From: Cupriavidus necator
GTDB taxonomy: Bacteria > Pseudomonadota > Gammaproteobacteria > Burkholderiales > Burkholderiaceae
Assembly: GCF_013141915.1 (NCBI RefSeq)
Contig: NZ_SROX01000001.1
Span: 124,001-188,000, forward strand
Length of the DNA stretch: 64,000 nt
Reading direction: 5' to 3'
Below the pieces are notes generated by a model. It worked only from the letters and a program-made list of their open reading frames with translations. It was not told the DNA's origin and made no database searches. Shown here one piece after another: positions 17,073 to 25,460 of this stretch (within the stretch, counting starts at the first letter, position 1; every line of letters begins with the position of its first letter). The position numbers and the translations under genes were made by a program.

Positions 17073-18071
17073 CTACTGCAACGGGATCTTCGCCACCGCC
17101 GCGAGCCGCTTCCAGCGCTGGATCTCGTCCTTCTGGTACTGCCGCATTTCGGCCGGCGACGACAGGATCAACTTGGTCGACTGTCGGGTGTAGTAGTCGC
17201 GCACATCCGGCGCGTTGCCGGCCTGCGTGAACAGGTCCTGCAGCCGCTTCACCACCGCGGGCGGGGTCTTGGCCGACACTGCCGCCGCCACCCAGTTGTA
17301 GGCGAGGAAGTCGGGCAGCCCGGCTTCGACGATCGATGGCACGTCCGGCAGCAGCGGCGAGCGCTGCGGCGCGGTGTAGGCCAGCGCGCGTACCTTGCCG
17401 CCGCGGGCCAGCTCGATCGCGCCGGTGGCATCGACCACGGCGAAGTCGACATTGGCCGCCATCACGCCATTGATGGCGTCGCCAGCGCCCTTGTACGGCA
17501 CCGCCGTGGTCTTGATCCGGGCCAGCTCGTTGAGCCATTCGGAATAGAGCGTGTAGGAGATCGAGCCCGAGCCGTAGTTGAGCGCGCCCGGACGCTTGCG
17601 CGCGTCTTCCAGCAGCTCGGCCAGCGTGCGGTACGGCGAGCCGGCCGGCACGATGATCACGCACGGCCCGCGCGACAGCAGCGTGATCGGCGCGAAGTCG
17701 GTCAGCGGGTCATACGGCAGCTTGCGGAAGGTGGCGGCATTGGTCGACAGCGTGGAATTGCTGCCGATAAAGACGGTGTAGCCGTCGGGCGGCGCGTTCA
17801 GCGCGGTCTGCACGCCGATAAAGCCGTTGCCGCCGGGCTTGTTCTCCACCACCACCCCCTGGCCGGTCAGTTCGCCGATCTTCTTGGCAAACATGCGCGC
17901 GGTGGTATCGGTGCCGCTGCCGGACGGGAACGGCACGATAAAGCGGAGCGGCCGCGCCGGAAAGGCATCGGCATCGGCGGCGCGCGCCGCCGGCGGCGTG
18001 GCCGCGCCGAGCATCGCCAGCACGGCCGCGGCCAGCAGGAAGCGGCGGCGGGAACGTAAAGCCTGTTGCAT
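17073..18071 (-). CDS. Bug-type (TctC) periplasmic substrate-binding protein
   Basis: 332 residues with a basic, hydrophobic signal peptide (RSRRRFLLAAAVLAMLGAA, cleavage near ARAAD). Bug blocks follow: FPARPLRFIVPFPSGSGTD, ENKPGGNGFIGV, PPDGYTVFIGSNS, LPYDPLTDFAPIT and VPYKGAGDAING. It binds an organic anion in the periplasm for a TTT transporter not encoded next to it. The AGGAGA site fixes the ATG at 18071. It is the last gene of the IclR-linked module (21301 to 17073), 68 bases after the acyl-CoA dehydrogenase. Confidence 0.9.
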   Translation of the reverse strand: MQQALRSRRRFLLAAAVLAMLGAATPPAARAADADAFPARPLRFIVPFPSGSGTDTTARMFAKKIGELTGQGVVVENKPGGNGFIGVQTALNAPPDGYTVFIGSNSTLSTNAATFRKLPYDPLTDFAPITLLSRGPCVIIVPAGSPYRTLAELLEDARKRPGALNYGSGSISYTLYSEWLNELARIKTTAVPYKGAGDAINGVMAANVDFAVVDATGAIELARGGKVRALAYTAPQRSPLLPDVPSIVEAGLPDFLAYNWVAAAVSAKTPPAVVKRLQDLFTQAGNAPDVRDYYTRQSTKLILSSPAEMRQYQKDEIQRWKRLAAVAKIPLQ

Positions 18072-18139
18072 GGTGGTCTCCTGACAGAACAAGGCCCGGC
18101 GTGTGCCCGCCGGTGCATGGAAGAAAATGAAACCCCGGC

Positions 18140-19306
18140 TCAGCGGCGCAGTCCGAGCAGGTCGCGGGCAATCACCCAGCGATGGACTTCGCTGGGGCCT
18201 TCGTAGATGCGCATCAGCCGGGTCTCGTTGGCCATCTGCTGCAGCGGCAGCTCCTTGGTCATGCCCATCGCGCCGAAGGTCTGCATGGCATGGTCGATCA
18301 CGTCCCATGCCATCTCGGTGGCGAACACCTTGATCATCGACACCTGCGTGCGGGCCTCGTCGCCGGCGTCGATGCGGCTGGCGGCTTCATAGGTCATCAG
18401 GCGGCAGGCGTGAATGCGCGTGGCGGCGTCGGCCACCCACCACTGGATCGCCTGGCGCTGCGCCAGCGGCGCGCCGAAGGTCTGGCGCTGCGGCGCGTAT
18501 TCGCAGATCATGTCCAGCGCCCGCTGCGCGCGGCCGATGCACCACGCGGCCATCTGCACCCGGCGCGTCGACAGTCGCGCCTGCATCGGCGCAAAGCCCT
18601 GGCCCTCGGCCCCCAGCAACTGCGTGGCGGGGATGCGGCAGTCTTCCAGCACCACTTCATAGGTCGAGGCCCCGCCGATCATCGGGATGCGCCGCTCGAC
18701 CCGCAGGCCCGGCGTGCCGCGCTCGACGATAAAGGCCGAGATGCCGCCGCGCGCGCCGCGCGCCTTGTCGGTCACGGCCATGACGATGGTCCAGTCGGCG
18801 CGCGCCGCGCGGCTGATCCAGATCTTGCGGCCGTTCAGCACCCAGTCGTCGCCGTCGCGCTCGGCGCGCGTCGTCATCATGGCGGGGTCGCCGCCGGCCC
18901 CCGGTTCGGAAATGGCGATCGCCGACACGGTCTCGCCGCGCGCATACGGCGCCAGGTAGCGCTCGCGCTGGGCCGCGCTGGCGCTCAGCATCAGCATGCG
19001 CAGGTTGGGCGAATCCGGCGGCAGGTCGTAAGGCGTGATGGTCTTGCCCAGTTCTTCATTGACGCCGACCATCGCCACCGTGGGCAGGTCGGCGCCGCCC
19101 AGCTCGGTCGGCGCATCCAGGCCCCACAGGCCCAGCTCGCGCGACATGGCATCGAGCCGCGCCTGCTCTTCCGGCAGCAGCGTCATTTGCCCGCCGGCCG
19201 CTTCGCGCGCCAGCACCGTCGGTTCCAGCGGAATCAGCTGCTCGCGCACGAAGCGCGCGACCAGGTCCTTCAGCATCCGGTGTTCTTCGTCGAGTGCAAA
19301 GTTCAT
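18140..19306 (-). CDS. Acyl-CoA dehydrogenase
   Basis: 388 residues of the acyl-CoA dehydrogenase fold: DEEHRMLKDLVARFVREQLIP at the N-terminus, AIAISEPGAGGDPAMM and NGRKIWIS in the middle domain, and APQRQTFGAPLAQRQAIQ plus QTFGAMGMTKELPLQQ in the last domain. The catalytic loop reads RIYEGPSEVHRWVIARD, so the usual Glu base is present, unlike the enzyme at 13272-14453. It introduces the alpha-beta double bond in an acyl-CoA. The start at 19306 has an AGGAGGAGA site and follows the CaiB-type transferase by 20 bases. Confidence 0.9.
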   Translation of the reverse strand: MNFALDEEHRMLKDLVARFVREQLIPLEPTVLAREAAGGQMTLLPEEQARLDAMSRELGLWGLDAPTELGGADLPTVAMVGVNEELGKTITPYDLPPDSPNLRMLMLSASAAQRERYLAPYARGETVSAIAISEPGAGGDPAMMTTRAERDGDDWVLNGRKIWISRAARADWTIVMAVTDKARGARGGISAFIVERGTPGLRVERRIPMIGGASTYEVVLEDCRIPATQLLGAEGQGFAPMQARLSTRRVQMAAWCIGRAQRALDMICEYAPQRQTFGAPLAQRQAIQWWVADAATRIHACRLMTYEAASRIDAGDEARTQVSMIKVFATEMAWDVIDHAMQTFGAMGMTKELPLQQMANETRLMRIYEGPSEVHRWVIARDLLGLRR

Positions 19307-19326
19307 GCGTGTCTCCTCCTGATGGG

Positions 19327-20517
19327 TCATGGCTGGCGCGCTTCCGGCGCGAGGCCCAGTTCCTGCAGCACCTCGGCGGTGTGCTCGCCCAGCGCCGGCG
19401 CATGGCGGCGCAGCGACAGCGGCGTGGCCGAGAAGCGCGCGGCCGGGCGCACTTCGCGCAAGGGCCCCTCGGTGGGATGCTGCGTTTGCTGGAACAGGCC
19501 GACCGCGCGCAGGTGCGGGTGGTCGACCAGCGCGTCCAGGCCGTAGATGGGTGTGGCGGGGATGTCGAGCGACTCGAACAGCTGCATCCATGCGCCGGTG
19601 GTGCGCGCCGGCGTCAGTTCGGCCAGGTGGCCGTAGAGCGCGCGGATATTGGCGTTGCGCTGCGCGCGGTCGTCCACGTCGTAGCGTTCGGCCAGGTCGT
19701 CGCGCCCCACCGCGCGGAAGAAGGCCTGCCAGTGGCGACCGGTGTAGGGCAGCGCGCAGATCCAGCCGTCGCGGGTCGGCGCGGGGCGGCGTCCGCCCTG
19801 CAGCAGGCGCGCGTAGCCGGCACCGGTGGGCGGCGGCTCGAAGGTCAGGCCGCCCAGGTGCTCGGCCATCACGAAGGCGGTCATGGTTTCCAGCATCGGC
19901 ACCTCGACCAGCTGGCCCACGCCGTGGCGCTCGCGGTACAGCAGCGCGGCCAGCACGGCATTGGCCAGCGCCAGCCCGGTGGTCTTGTCGGCAAGCAGGC
20001 TGGGCACGTATTCCGGGCGCTCGCCGGTGGCCGATCCCAGCGCGACCAGCCCGCAGCCGGCCTGGATGATGTCGTCGAAGGCCGGCTTGTCGCGGTGCGG
20101 GCCGTCCTGGCCAAAGCCGGTGGCCATGCAGTAGACGATGCGCGGGTTGAGGCGCGCCACCTCGGCATAGCCAAAGCCCAGCCGCTCGATCGCGGCGACG
20201 CGCATGTTGTGCACCAGCACGTCGGCGCCGGCGATCAGCGCGCACAGCGCCGCGGCGCCGTCAGGGGTCTTCAGGTCAAGCACCACCGAGCGCTTGTTGC
20301 GGTTCAGCGCCAGGTAGATCGAACTCATGCCGGCGTGCTGCGAGACGCCGTTGGCGCGCATCAGGTCGCCCTCCGGCCCTTCGACCTTGATCACGTCGGC
20401 GCCAAAGTCGGCCAGCACCTGCGTGGCCAGCGGGCCCAGCACGACCGCGGTGAGGTCGAGCACGCGGATGCCGTCCAGCGGGCCGGCCGGCGTGGCGCGG
20501 ATGTCTTGTTCGCTCAT
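19327..20517 (-). CDS. CaiB/BaiF-family CoA transferase
   Basis: 396 residues of the class III CoA-transferase family: GIRVLDLTAVVLGPLATQVLADFGADVIKVE at the N-terminus, NRNKRSVVLDLK, and the active-site segment KPAFDDIIQAGCG with Asp148/149 as the expected nucleophile. Unlike the protein at 11032-12132, it lacks a His in the AGHD position, so a CoA transferase is favoured over a racemase. It would move CoA from succinyl-CoA or another donor to the acid imported for this module. The ATG at 20517 has an AGGAG site and lies 13 bases past the enoyl-CoA hydratase stop. Confidence 0.85.
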   Translation of the reverse strand: MSEQDIRATPAGPLDGIRVLDLTAVVLGPLATQVLADFGADVIKVEGPEGDLMRANGVSQHAGMSSIYLALNRNKRSVVLDLKTPDGAAALCALIAGADVLVHNMRVAAIERLGFGYAEVARLNPRIVYCMATGFGQDGPHRDKPAFDDIIQAGCGLVALGSATGERPEYVPSLLADKTTGLALANAVLAALLYRERHGVGQLVEVPMLETMTAFVMAEHLGGLTFEPPPTGAGYARLLQGGRRPAPTRDGWICALPYTGRHWQAFFRAVGRDDLAERYDVDDRAQRNANIRALYGHLAELTPARTTGAWMQLFESLDIPATPIYGLDALVDHPHLRAVGLFQQTQHPTEGPLREVRPAARFSATPLSLRRHAPALGEHTAEVLQELGLAPEARQP

Positions 20518-20530
20518 CGGGACCGCTCCT

Positions 20531-21301
20531 TCAACGGCGCTGGAAAACCGGGGTGCGGCGCGCGGCCATGGCCGCCACGCCCTCGCGGAAATCCTCGCTG
20601 TGGAACTGGCCGCGCTGGATCGCCAGCTCGCGCTGGTTGACCTCGGCAATGTGGTCGGCCAGCCCTTCGCGCAGCGTGGCGCGCGTGGTTTCCACGGCGA
20701 GCGGGGCGGAGGCGGCGATCTCCTGCGCCAGCGCCATGGCGCGCGCGTCGACCTCGGCCTTGGCCACCAGTTCGTCGGCCAGGCCGATGTTGACCGCTTC
20801 GGCCCCGGTGATGCGCCGGCCGGTATAGAACAGCAGCGCGGCGTGCTGCTCGCCCACCAGGCGCGGCAGCGTCACGCTCAGGCCGAAGCCGGGATGGAAG
20901 CCCAGACGGTTGAAGTTGGCGCTGAAGCGGGCCTCGGCGCAGGTCACGCGGAAATCGGCCACCAGCGCGAGGCCCAGCCCGGCGCCGATGGCGGCGCCCG
21001 CCACGGCGGCGACGATGGGCTTGCGGTTGCGGTACAGCTTCATCGCGTGCACGTAGAAGGCGGCCGGGTCGCTCGCGACGTCGCCCTGGCTGCTGCCGCT
21101 GAAGTCTGCGCCGGCGCAGAACGCGCCCACGCCCGAGGCCAGCACGATGGCGCGGCAGCCGTGGTCCTCGTCCAGCGCCAGCAGGGTATCGGCCAGGCGC
21201 CGCATCACCTCGGCATCGACAAAGTTGTGCGGCGGGCGGGACAGCACCACGCGGGCCACGTGGCCGTGGCGGGTGACCTGGATTTCGGCATCGGATGACA
21301 T
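20531..21301 (-). CDS. Enoyl-CoA hydratase/isomerase family protein
   Basis: 256 residues of the crotonase fold: ARVVLSRPPHNFVDAEVM, GVGAFCAGADFSGSSQGD (oxyanion-hole segment) and AAVAGAAIGAGLGLALVADFRV. The position that usually carries the first catalytic Glu (AxGGGxELAL) reads AGAGLGLALVADF. The second block is FHPGFGLSVTLPRLVGEQHA. One or both canonical hydratase glutamates are therefore not obvious, and an isomerase, hydrolase or dehydrogenase role within the crotonase superfamily is possible. It is the first gene of the module facing IclR. Confidence 0.82.
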   Translation of the reverse strand: MSSDAEIQVTRHGHVARVVLSRPPHNFVDAEVMRRLADTLLALDEDHGCRAIVLASGVGAFCAGADFSGSSQGDVASDPAAFYVHAMKLYRNRKPIVAAVAGAAIGAGLGLALVADFRVTCAEARFSANFNRLGFHPGFGLSVTLPRLVGEQHAALLFYTGRRITGAEAVNIGLADELVAKAEVDARAMALAQEIAASAPLAVETTRATLREGLADHIAEVNQRELAIQRGQFHSEDFREGVAAMAARRTPVFQRR

Positions 21302-21382
21302 GCGGGGCGCTCCTCTGGGTTCGGTCGGCTCGGGGCCGGGTGCACACAGTATTCGCGCCGCGCCGCCGCGCCGCTATACTCG

Positions 21383-21401
21383 AATTTCACTAACCGAAAT
21401 T
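21383..21401. promoter_or_regulatory. Inverted repeat, probable IclR operator
   Basis: AATTTC-N7-GAAATT is a perfect 6-bp inverted repeat in an otherwise GC-rich gap. It sits 3 bases downstream of a TATACT -10-like hexamer (21375-21380) and just before the iclR start at 21409. IclR-type regulators commonly bind such AT-rich palindromes over their own promoter and the divergent target operon. Confidence 0.6.
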
Positions 21402-21408
21402 GAGGGCG

Positions 21409-22245
21409 ATGCCCGACGCCATCCCGCCGCAGCCTTCCACGCGCCGCGTGACGCACCAGACCGGCCGCTTTACCCGCGATACCGCGGGCAGCCAGTCGCT
21501 CGAGCGCGGCCTGGTGCTGCTGCGCGCATTCCGCGTCGGCACCACCAGCTTGAGCAATGCGGAACTGGCGGCGCGCACCGGCCTGCCGCGCCCCACCGTC
21601 AGCCGGCTGACGCGCTCGCTGGTCGATGCCGGCTTCCTGCGCTATGACGTCAACGAGCGCGCCTACCGGCTGGCGCCGGTGGTGCTGAGTCTGGCGGATG
21701 CCTTCCACCAGTCCAGCCGCGCGCCGGACATTGCGCTGCCGCTGATGCGCAAGGTGGCCGAGGCGGGCAAGGTCAACGTAGGGCTGGCGGTCGGGGACAA
21801 GCTGGATATGGTGTACCTGGCGTCGATCCGGCACAGCCGCGACAGTGTGTCGCGCACGCGACGCGTGGTGCCGGGCTCGCGCGTGCCGATGGAGCTGACG
21901 GCGATCGGTCTGTCATGGCTGGCGGCGCAGCCGGAGGGGGTGCGCAACGACCTGCTTGCCGGCATCGCCGCGCGCCAGGGCGCGGCCTGGCCCGGCATGC
22001 AGGCGCGCGTGCTGCGCGGCATCGCGCAGGCGCAGCGCCATGGCCATTGCACCGCCGCCTACCAGCCGGGGCACCTGCTGGCCGTGGGCGCGGCATTCTC
22101 GGGCCCCGACCAGCAACTGTACGGGCTCAATATCAGCTATCCGTTCAGCGAGGCCGAGCGCCGCCGCGACCATGCGCGCCATGCGGCGCAACTGGCGCGG
22201 CTGGTGGCCGAGATCCAGCAGGCCTGGCGGCGCGCCGCGGGCTAA
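21409..22245 (+). CDS. IclR-family transcriptional regulator
   Basis: 278 residues. The winged-helix domain at ~25-90 reads SQSLERGLVLLRAFRVGTTSLSNAELAARTGLPRPTVSRLTRSLVDAGFL. The C-terminal IclR effector domain follows (LPLMRKVAEAGKVNVGLAVGDKLDMVYL to LLAVGAAFSGPDQQLYGLNISYPF). It is divergent from the enoyl-CoA hydratase and probably represses or activates the 21301-17073 module in response to an acid or acyl-CoA. ATG at 21409 chosen; a TTG three codons earlier lies inside the inverted repeat. Confidence 0.9.
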   Translation: MPDAIPPQPSTRRVTHQTGRFTRDTAGSQSLERGLVLLRAFRVGTTSLSNAELAARTGLPRPTVSRLTRSLVDAGFLRYDVNERAYRLAPVVLSLADAFHQSSRAPDIALPLMRKVAEAGKVNVGLAVGDKLDMVYLASIRHSRDSVSRTRRVVPGSRVPMELTAIGLSWLAAQPEGVRNDLLAGIAARQGAAWPGMQARVLRGIAQAQRHGHCTAAYQPGHLLAVGAAFSGPDQQLYGLNISYPFSEAERRRDHARHAAQLARLVAEIQQAWRRAAG

Positions 22246-22251
22246 CCGGTG

Positions 22252-23130
22252 TCAGTACACCGGCGGCATGCCTTCCGGGCGGTTCTTGAAGCGCCGGTGG
22301 ATCCAGTAATACTGCTCCGGCATGGTGGCGATCTGCGTTTCCAGGAAGGCGTTCATGCGGCGCGAATCCTCTTCGACGCTGCCGGATGGAAAGCCTTCCA
22401 GCGGGTCGAACACGCGCAGCCGGTAGCCGCGGTAGTTGGGCAGCACTTCCGTGGTGAACGGCACCACGCGCGCGCCGGTCAGGCTGGCCAGGCGCGAGGC
22501 CGACGTCAGCGTGCACGCCGGCACGCCGAAAAACGGCACGAACACCGAATCGTTGATGCCGAAGTCCATGTCCGCCGCCAGCATCACCGGGCAGCCGGCG
22601 CGCAGCGTGCGCACCACCTGCTTGCCGCTGCCGTTGCGCGGAATCATCTCGGCGCCGAAGCGCCCGCGCTGGGTGCGCGAGATCTGCTCCAGCAGCGGGC
22701 TGGACATGCGCGTGTACAGCGACGCCACCGGGTGGCGCATCGAATAGAACATGCAGCCGGCCTCGATGCCGACGAAATGGAAGCCCATGAAGATGGTCGG
22801 GTGCTCGGCGCACGAGGCCAGGTCGATGCGCGAATCCAGCTCGACCAGCTTGCCGAGGCGCTTGGCGCTGCCGAACCACTGCACGCCGCGCTCCAGGTAG
22901 CTGCGCAGGACATGGCCAAAGTGGTCCCGCGCCAGTTGCTCGCGCCGGGCGGGGTCCATGTCCGGGAAGCACAGCGCCAGGTTGGTATGGACGATGCGCC
23001 GGCGGCGGCTGGGAATGCGGTACAGCAGCTTGCCGATGGCGTCGCCGAGGCGGGCGGTCACGCCATATGGCAAGGCGGCAAAGAGCTTGAAGGCTGCGAT
23101 GGTCAGTGCAGCCTGGAGCCGGTGGGTCAT
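22252..23130 (-). CDS. LpxL/HtrB-type lysophospholipid acyltransferase
   Basis: 292 residues with a single N-terminal hydrophobic segment (ALTIAAFKLFAALPYGVTARLG) and the acyltransferase motif GFHFVGIEAG, matching the HX4(D/E) catalytic dyad of the LpxL/HtrB family. The VPFTTEVLPNYRGYRLRVFDPLEGFPSG and EQYYWIHRRFKNRPEG blocks are also family-typical. It transfers an acyl chain to lipid A or a related lipid at the inner-membrane cytoplasmic face. ATG at 23130 taken from the family start MTHRLQAALTIAAFKLFAALP. The 3' end is convergent with iclR, 6 bases away. Which lipid A position it acts on is not clear. Confidence 0.85.
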   Translation of the reverse strand: MTHRLQAALTIAAFKLFAALPYGVTARLGDAIGKLLYRIPSRRRRIVHTNLALCFPDMDPARREQLARDHFGHVLRSYLERGVQWFGSAKRLGKLVELDSRIDLASCAEHPTIFMGFHFVGIEAGCMFYSMRHPVASLYTRMSSPLLEQISRTQRGRFGAEMIPRNGSGKQVVRTLRAGCPVMLAADMDFGINDSVFVPFFGVPACTLTSASRLASLTGARVVPFTTEVLPNYRGYRLRVFDPLEGFPSGSVEEDSRRMNAFLETQIATMPEQYYWIHRRFKNRPEGMPPVY

Positions 23131-23549
23131 GAAGATCCTGGAGAGCGGCAGCGGCGCTCGGGACGGGCCCGAAGGCAGGCGGCTGCGCGCGGCGATGGTT
23201 CGGCGCCACGCGGGTGGCGAACGGCAAGCGCGGGGCAAGGCGCGAAGAGCGATGGCCGGCACCCGGCACATGCCCGGCGCCTGGTGCGCACCGTGTGCGC
23301 GTCGGGGTAACAAAGCCGGACGGCAAGCCGGGACGCCATCCCGTGCGACGCCGGCGATCCGATCGTCGTAGGGTGCGCCATGCGCCGCAGACACAGGCTT
23401 TGTGCTGAGGGCGCACTGTAGCACGATGGCAGGGGGCCGAGGAATGGCGGTTACGACCGGTATCAAACCGGCTCGCAGAGGCCGCGGCGGAAAATACGGG
23501 CGGGATAGCGCGAAAACCCGGACCCGCCGTTGCGGCGGCCGCGGTGCAG
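23131..23549. other. 419-bp gap, no gene seen
   Basis: The gap lies upstream of the acyltransferase and downstream of the flhC-linked gene, both on the minus strand. Frames stay open on both strands because of the G+C content, but none has a ribosome site or domain. A weak stem (CCGCCG-TTG-CGGCGG, 23524-23538) followed on the minus strand by GGGTTTT may end the upstream operon. Confidence 0.45.
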
Positions 23550-24053
23550 TCAGCGTTGCCTCAGTTCGTTGAGGTAATAGTTGACCTCCGCCAGCAGCGC
23601 CGTGTGGAATTCGGCCGGCAGCACATGGTCGTCGGTCAGCGACAGCAACTGGTCGATACGCTGCCGGAACTGCCGCTGGGCACTCGCCCGCGCATCGGGC
23701 GGTAGCGCCACGGCCATGGCGCACAGCATTTCGCGCATCACCAGCAGCCGCGCGCCGTACTGGATCATGGCGTCGCCCTGGGTCTTGAGGTTCTGCGCCA
23801 GCTGTTCCGGCATGCCCTGGCGCGCAGCGCTGGACGGGGCGCCGGGCGCAGCCGGCGGCGCGGTGCCGCGAGCCTGGCCGCCGGGGTCGGGCGCTGAACT
23901 GCCCAGCATCTTGCCGAGCATGGGGATCTTGAACATGGGCGAGGCTCCGGGAGCGCCGGGGGCGGGGTGTTCGGGTGTATTCATGATGGAAGGGCGGGAG
24001 AGGCCGGACTGTGCGCCAGCAGACAATGGAGAGAAGGCAGGTGGGGTGCTCAT
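23550..24053 (-). CDS. Hypothetical protein translationally coupled to flhC
   Basis: 167 residues if it starts at the ATG at 24053, which overlaps the flhC stop (ATGA). Starts at 23984 or 23936 (MFKIPMLGKMLG) are also possible. The first ~85 residues are Pro/Ala/Gly-rich and probably disordered. The rest looks like an all-helical domain (LAQNLKTQGDAMIQYGARLLVMREMLCAMAVALPP, then FRQRIDQLLSLTDDH, then FHTALLAEVNYYLNELRQR). I do not recognise the family, and it does not resemble FlhD. Coupling to flhC suggests that the two products work together or are needed in fixed ratio. Confidence 0.6.
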   Translation of the reverse strand: MSTPPAFSPLSAGAQSGLSRPSIMNTPEHPAPGAPGASPMFKIPMLGKMLGSSAPDPGGQARGTAPPAAPGAPSSAARQGMPEQLAQNLKTQGDAMIQYGARLLVMREMLCAMAVALPPDARASAQRQFRQRIDQLLSLTDDHVLPAEFHTALLAEVNYYLNELRQR

Positions 24054-24667
24054 GCGCCAGCCGGCACGCCGTCGCCGGTCGGCCCGGGCTTGCGGCCCTT
24101 GCCCGCGCGCGCCGGCGGCAGGCATAGCCCGCAGGTGTAGCGCTGGCGCCCATCGTGGGCGCGCACCACGAACTCGCCGCGGCAGCATTGGCAGCGCGCC
24201 AGTTGCAGCATGCCGCGCTCATAGAAGCGAACCAGCATCCAGGCGCGGGTGAAGCTGAGTTGTGGGGCCTCGCCCGTGACGCACAGGTGCTCGCGATACA
24301 TGCGGAAGCTGGCCAGGGTGGCGCGGATCCCGTTCAGGTGGCCGGCACCGGTCATGAAGCGATAGGCGCCGAGCAGCATCGAGGCATGGGCGTTGGGGCG
24401 CCAGGTCACGAACCAGTCGGTCGAGAACGGCAGCATGCCCTTGGGCGGCGACACCCCGCGAAGTTCCTTGTACAGGCGGACCAGCCGCACGCGCGGCAGC
24501 GCTACTTCCGATTCCAGCACCTGCAGGCGCGCGCCCAGGCCGATCATTTCGATCGCCAGCCGGGTCTGCTCCATGTCATGCACCACGCTTCTGGCAGCGG
24601 GTGCGAGCAACGGGCGGGCAGCCGCCGCAGCAGGGCCGCCGAGGGCGGCAAGAGGGGGTATGTCCAT
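24050..24667 (-). CDS. flhC: FlhC-type flagellar master regulator, no FlhD beside it
   Basis: 205 residues matching FlhC along nearly its whole length: LAIEMIGLGARLQVLESE, VRLYKELRGVSPPKGMLPFSTDWF, FTRAWMLVRFYERGMLQLARC. The four zinc cysteines are all present as Cys159/Cys162 (RCQCC) and Cys179/Cys182 (CGLC), followed by LPPARA as in E. coli. About 25 extra Ala/Pro-rich residues precede the conserved part. FlhC normally works only as FlhD4C2 to activate flagellar class 2 genes through sigma-70. No flhD lies upstream, where it usually is; instead an unrelated gene is coupled downstream. The AGGAGGAGA site fixes the ATG at 24667. Confidence 0.88.
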   Translation of the reverse strand: MDIPPLAALGGPAAAAARPLLAPAARSVVHDMEQTRLAIEMIGLGARLQVLESEVALPRVRLVRLYKELRGVSPPKGMLPFSTDWFVTWRPNAHASMLLGAYRFMTGAGHLNGIRATLASFRMYREHLCVTGEAPQLSFTRAWMLVRFYERGMLQLARCQCCRGEFVVRAHDGRQRYTCGLCLPPARAGKGRKPGPTGDGVPAGA

Positions 24668-25071
24668 GGTCTCCTCCTGGCAGGAATGGGGGTGACGGGG
24701 ACTGGAAAAGTCCGATGGACCATGCTGCGAGCCGCCCCTGTCTCCGAGGATCCTGCCGGGCGCGCTACGGCGCGGTGCGGTCCGCATTGGCGCCCGGGGT
24801 CAGGTTTTTCGTAATAGGAAAGGATTGTTGGATCGGGGGCACGCTTATATCCGTGATTTTTATCAACAATCGCTATTCAACAATTGACTGGTCTGGATTG
24901 TCGGAGCCGCTGTTGGCGCATTTTGTCAGTGCCTGGCCGGTGTGCCGGGCTGGCGTTGTGGCGCCATCCGCGGGCTGTAGGAGAAGCGCCCACACGGTAT
25001 CGGACAGACGCCGATTTAACGGCTCTGCCCATGGGCTACGCTGCAAGAACACCAATGACAGGGAGCAACCC
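24668..25071. promoter_or_regulatory. flhC upstream region with CAACAAT repeats
   Basis: This 404-bp divergent gap contains an AT-rich island around 24805-24890. In it GATTGTTG (24823-24830) is mirrored by CAACAATC (24864-24871), and CAACAAT recurs 14 bases on (24878-24884) as part of CAACAATTG. Repeated and inverted copies suggest binding of a regulator of flhC or of the 25072 gene. The protein is unknown. Confidence 0.5.
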
Positions 25072-25275
25072 ATGGCTGCAAACTTCCTGATCAGGCAGAC
25101 CGCGCAAGGCTGGGAGCTGACGGTCGAAAGCGCGCGCAAGGGCCTGGTTCAATGCGACGACCGCGACGTCGCTGTCAACATTGGCATGGCCGCGGCCAAA
25201 CGGCGCGGGGTTGTGCTGATCGTCGACGAAGACGAGGACGATGCCCCCAACGGCCTTGCCTCCCTGGCCGCGTGA
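25072..25275 (+). CDS. Small hypothetical protein
   Basis: A 67-residue cytoplasmic protein (MAANFLIRQTAQGWELTVES at the start, LIVDEDEDDAP near the end). The pattern of a conserved Trp, an RKGL turn and an alpha-helix (RDVAVNIGMAAAKRRG) suggests a small alpha/beta fold, perhaps distantly like DUF2188 proteins. That is a guess. The ATG has a GGGAG site and the gene ends in a clear intrinsic terminator, so it is probably a real single-gene transcript. Confidence 0.65.
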   Translation: MAANFLIRQTAQGWELTVESARKGLVQCDDRDVAVNIGMAAAKRRGVVLIVDEDEDDAPNGLASLAA

Positions 25276-25300
25276 CGCGGCCACCCGATTGCCTGACAAC

Positions 25301-25338
25301 GGCGGGCGCCCTCGGCTGACGGCGCCCGCCTTTGCTTT
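25301..25338 (+). terminator. Rho-independent terminator
   Basis: A perfect 10-bp stem (GGCGGGCGCC / GGCGCCCGCC) with a 10-base loop is followed directly by TTTGCTTT. It lies 25 bases past the stop of the 67-residue gene. Confidence 0.85.
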
Positions 25339-25460
25339 GGTGCGGGGCGCGCGGCATGCGTGCCGCCGTCCATGCCGGCCAATGGTATGGAGTTTGCGCC
25401 CCGGAGACGGCCGCGCGGCCGGCCAGGCCGCGCGGCATGTTCAACCCCCTGGAGACAGCG

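Noticed and set aside
23550..24053. Coupled gene as a divergent FlhD
   Set aside because: It lacks the FlhD N-terminal pattern (LNLSYLLLAQRL-type) and has a disordered N-terminal half. The order flhC-then-gene is also the reverse of flhDC.
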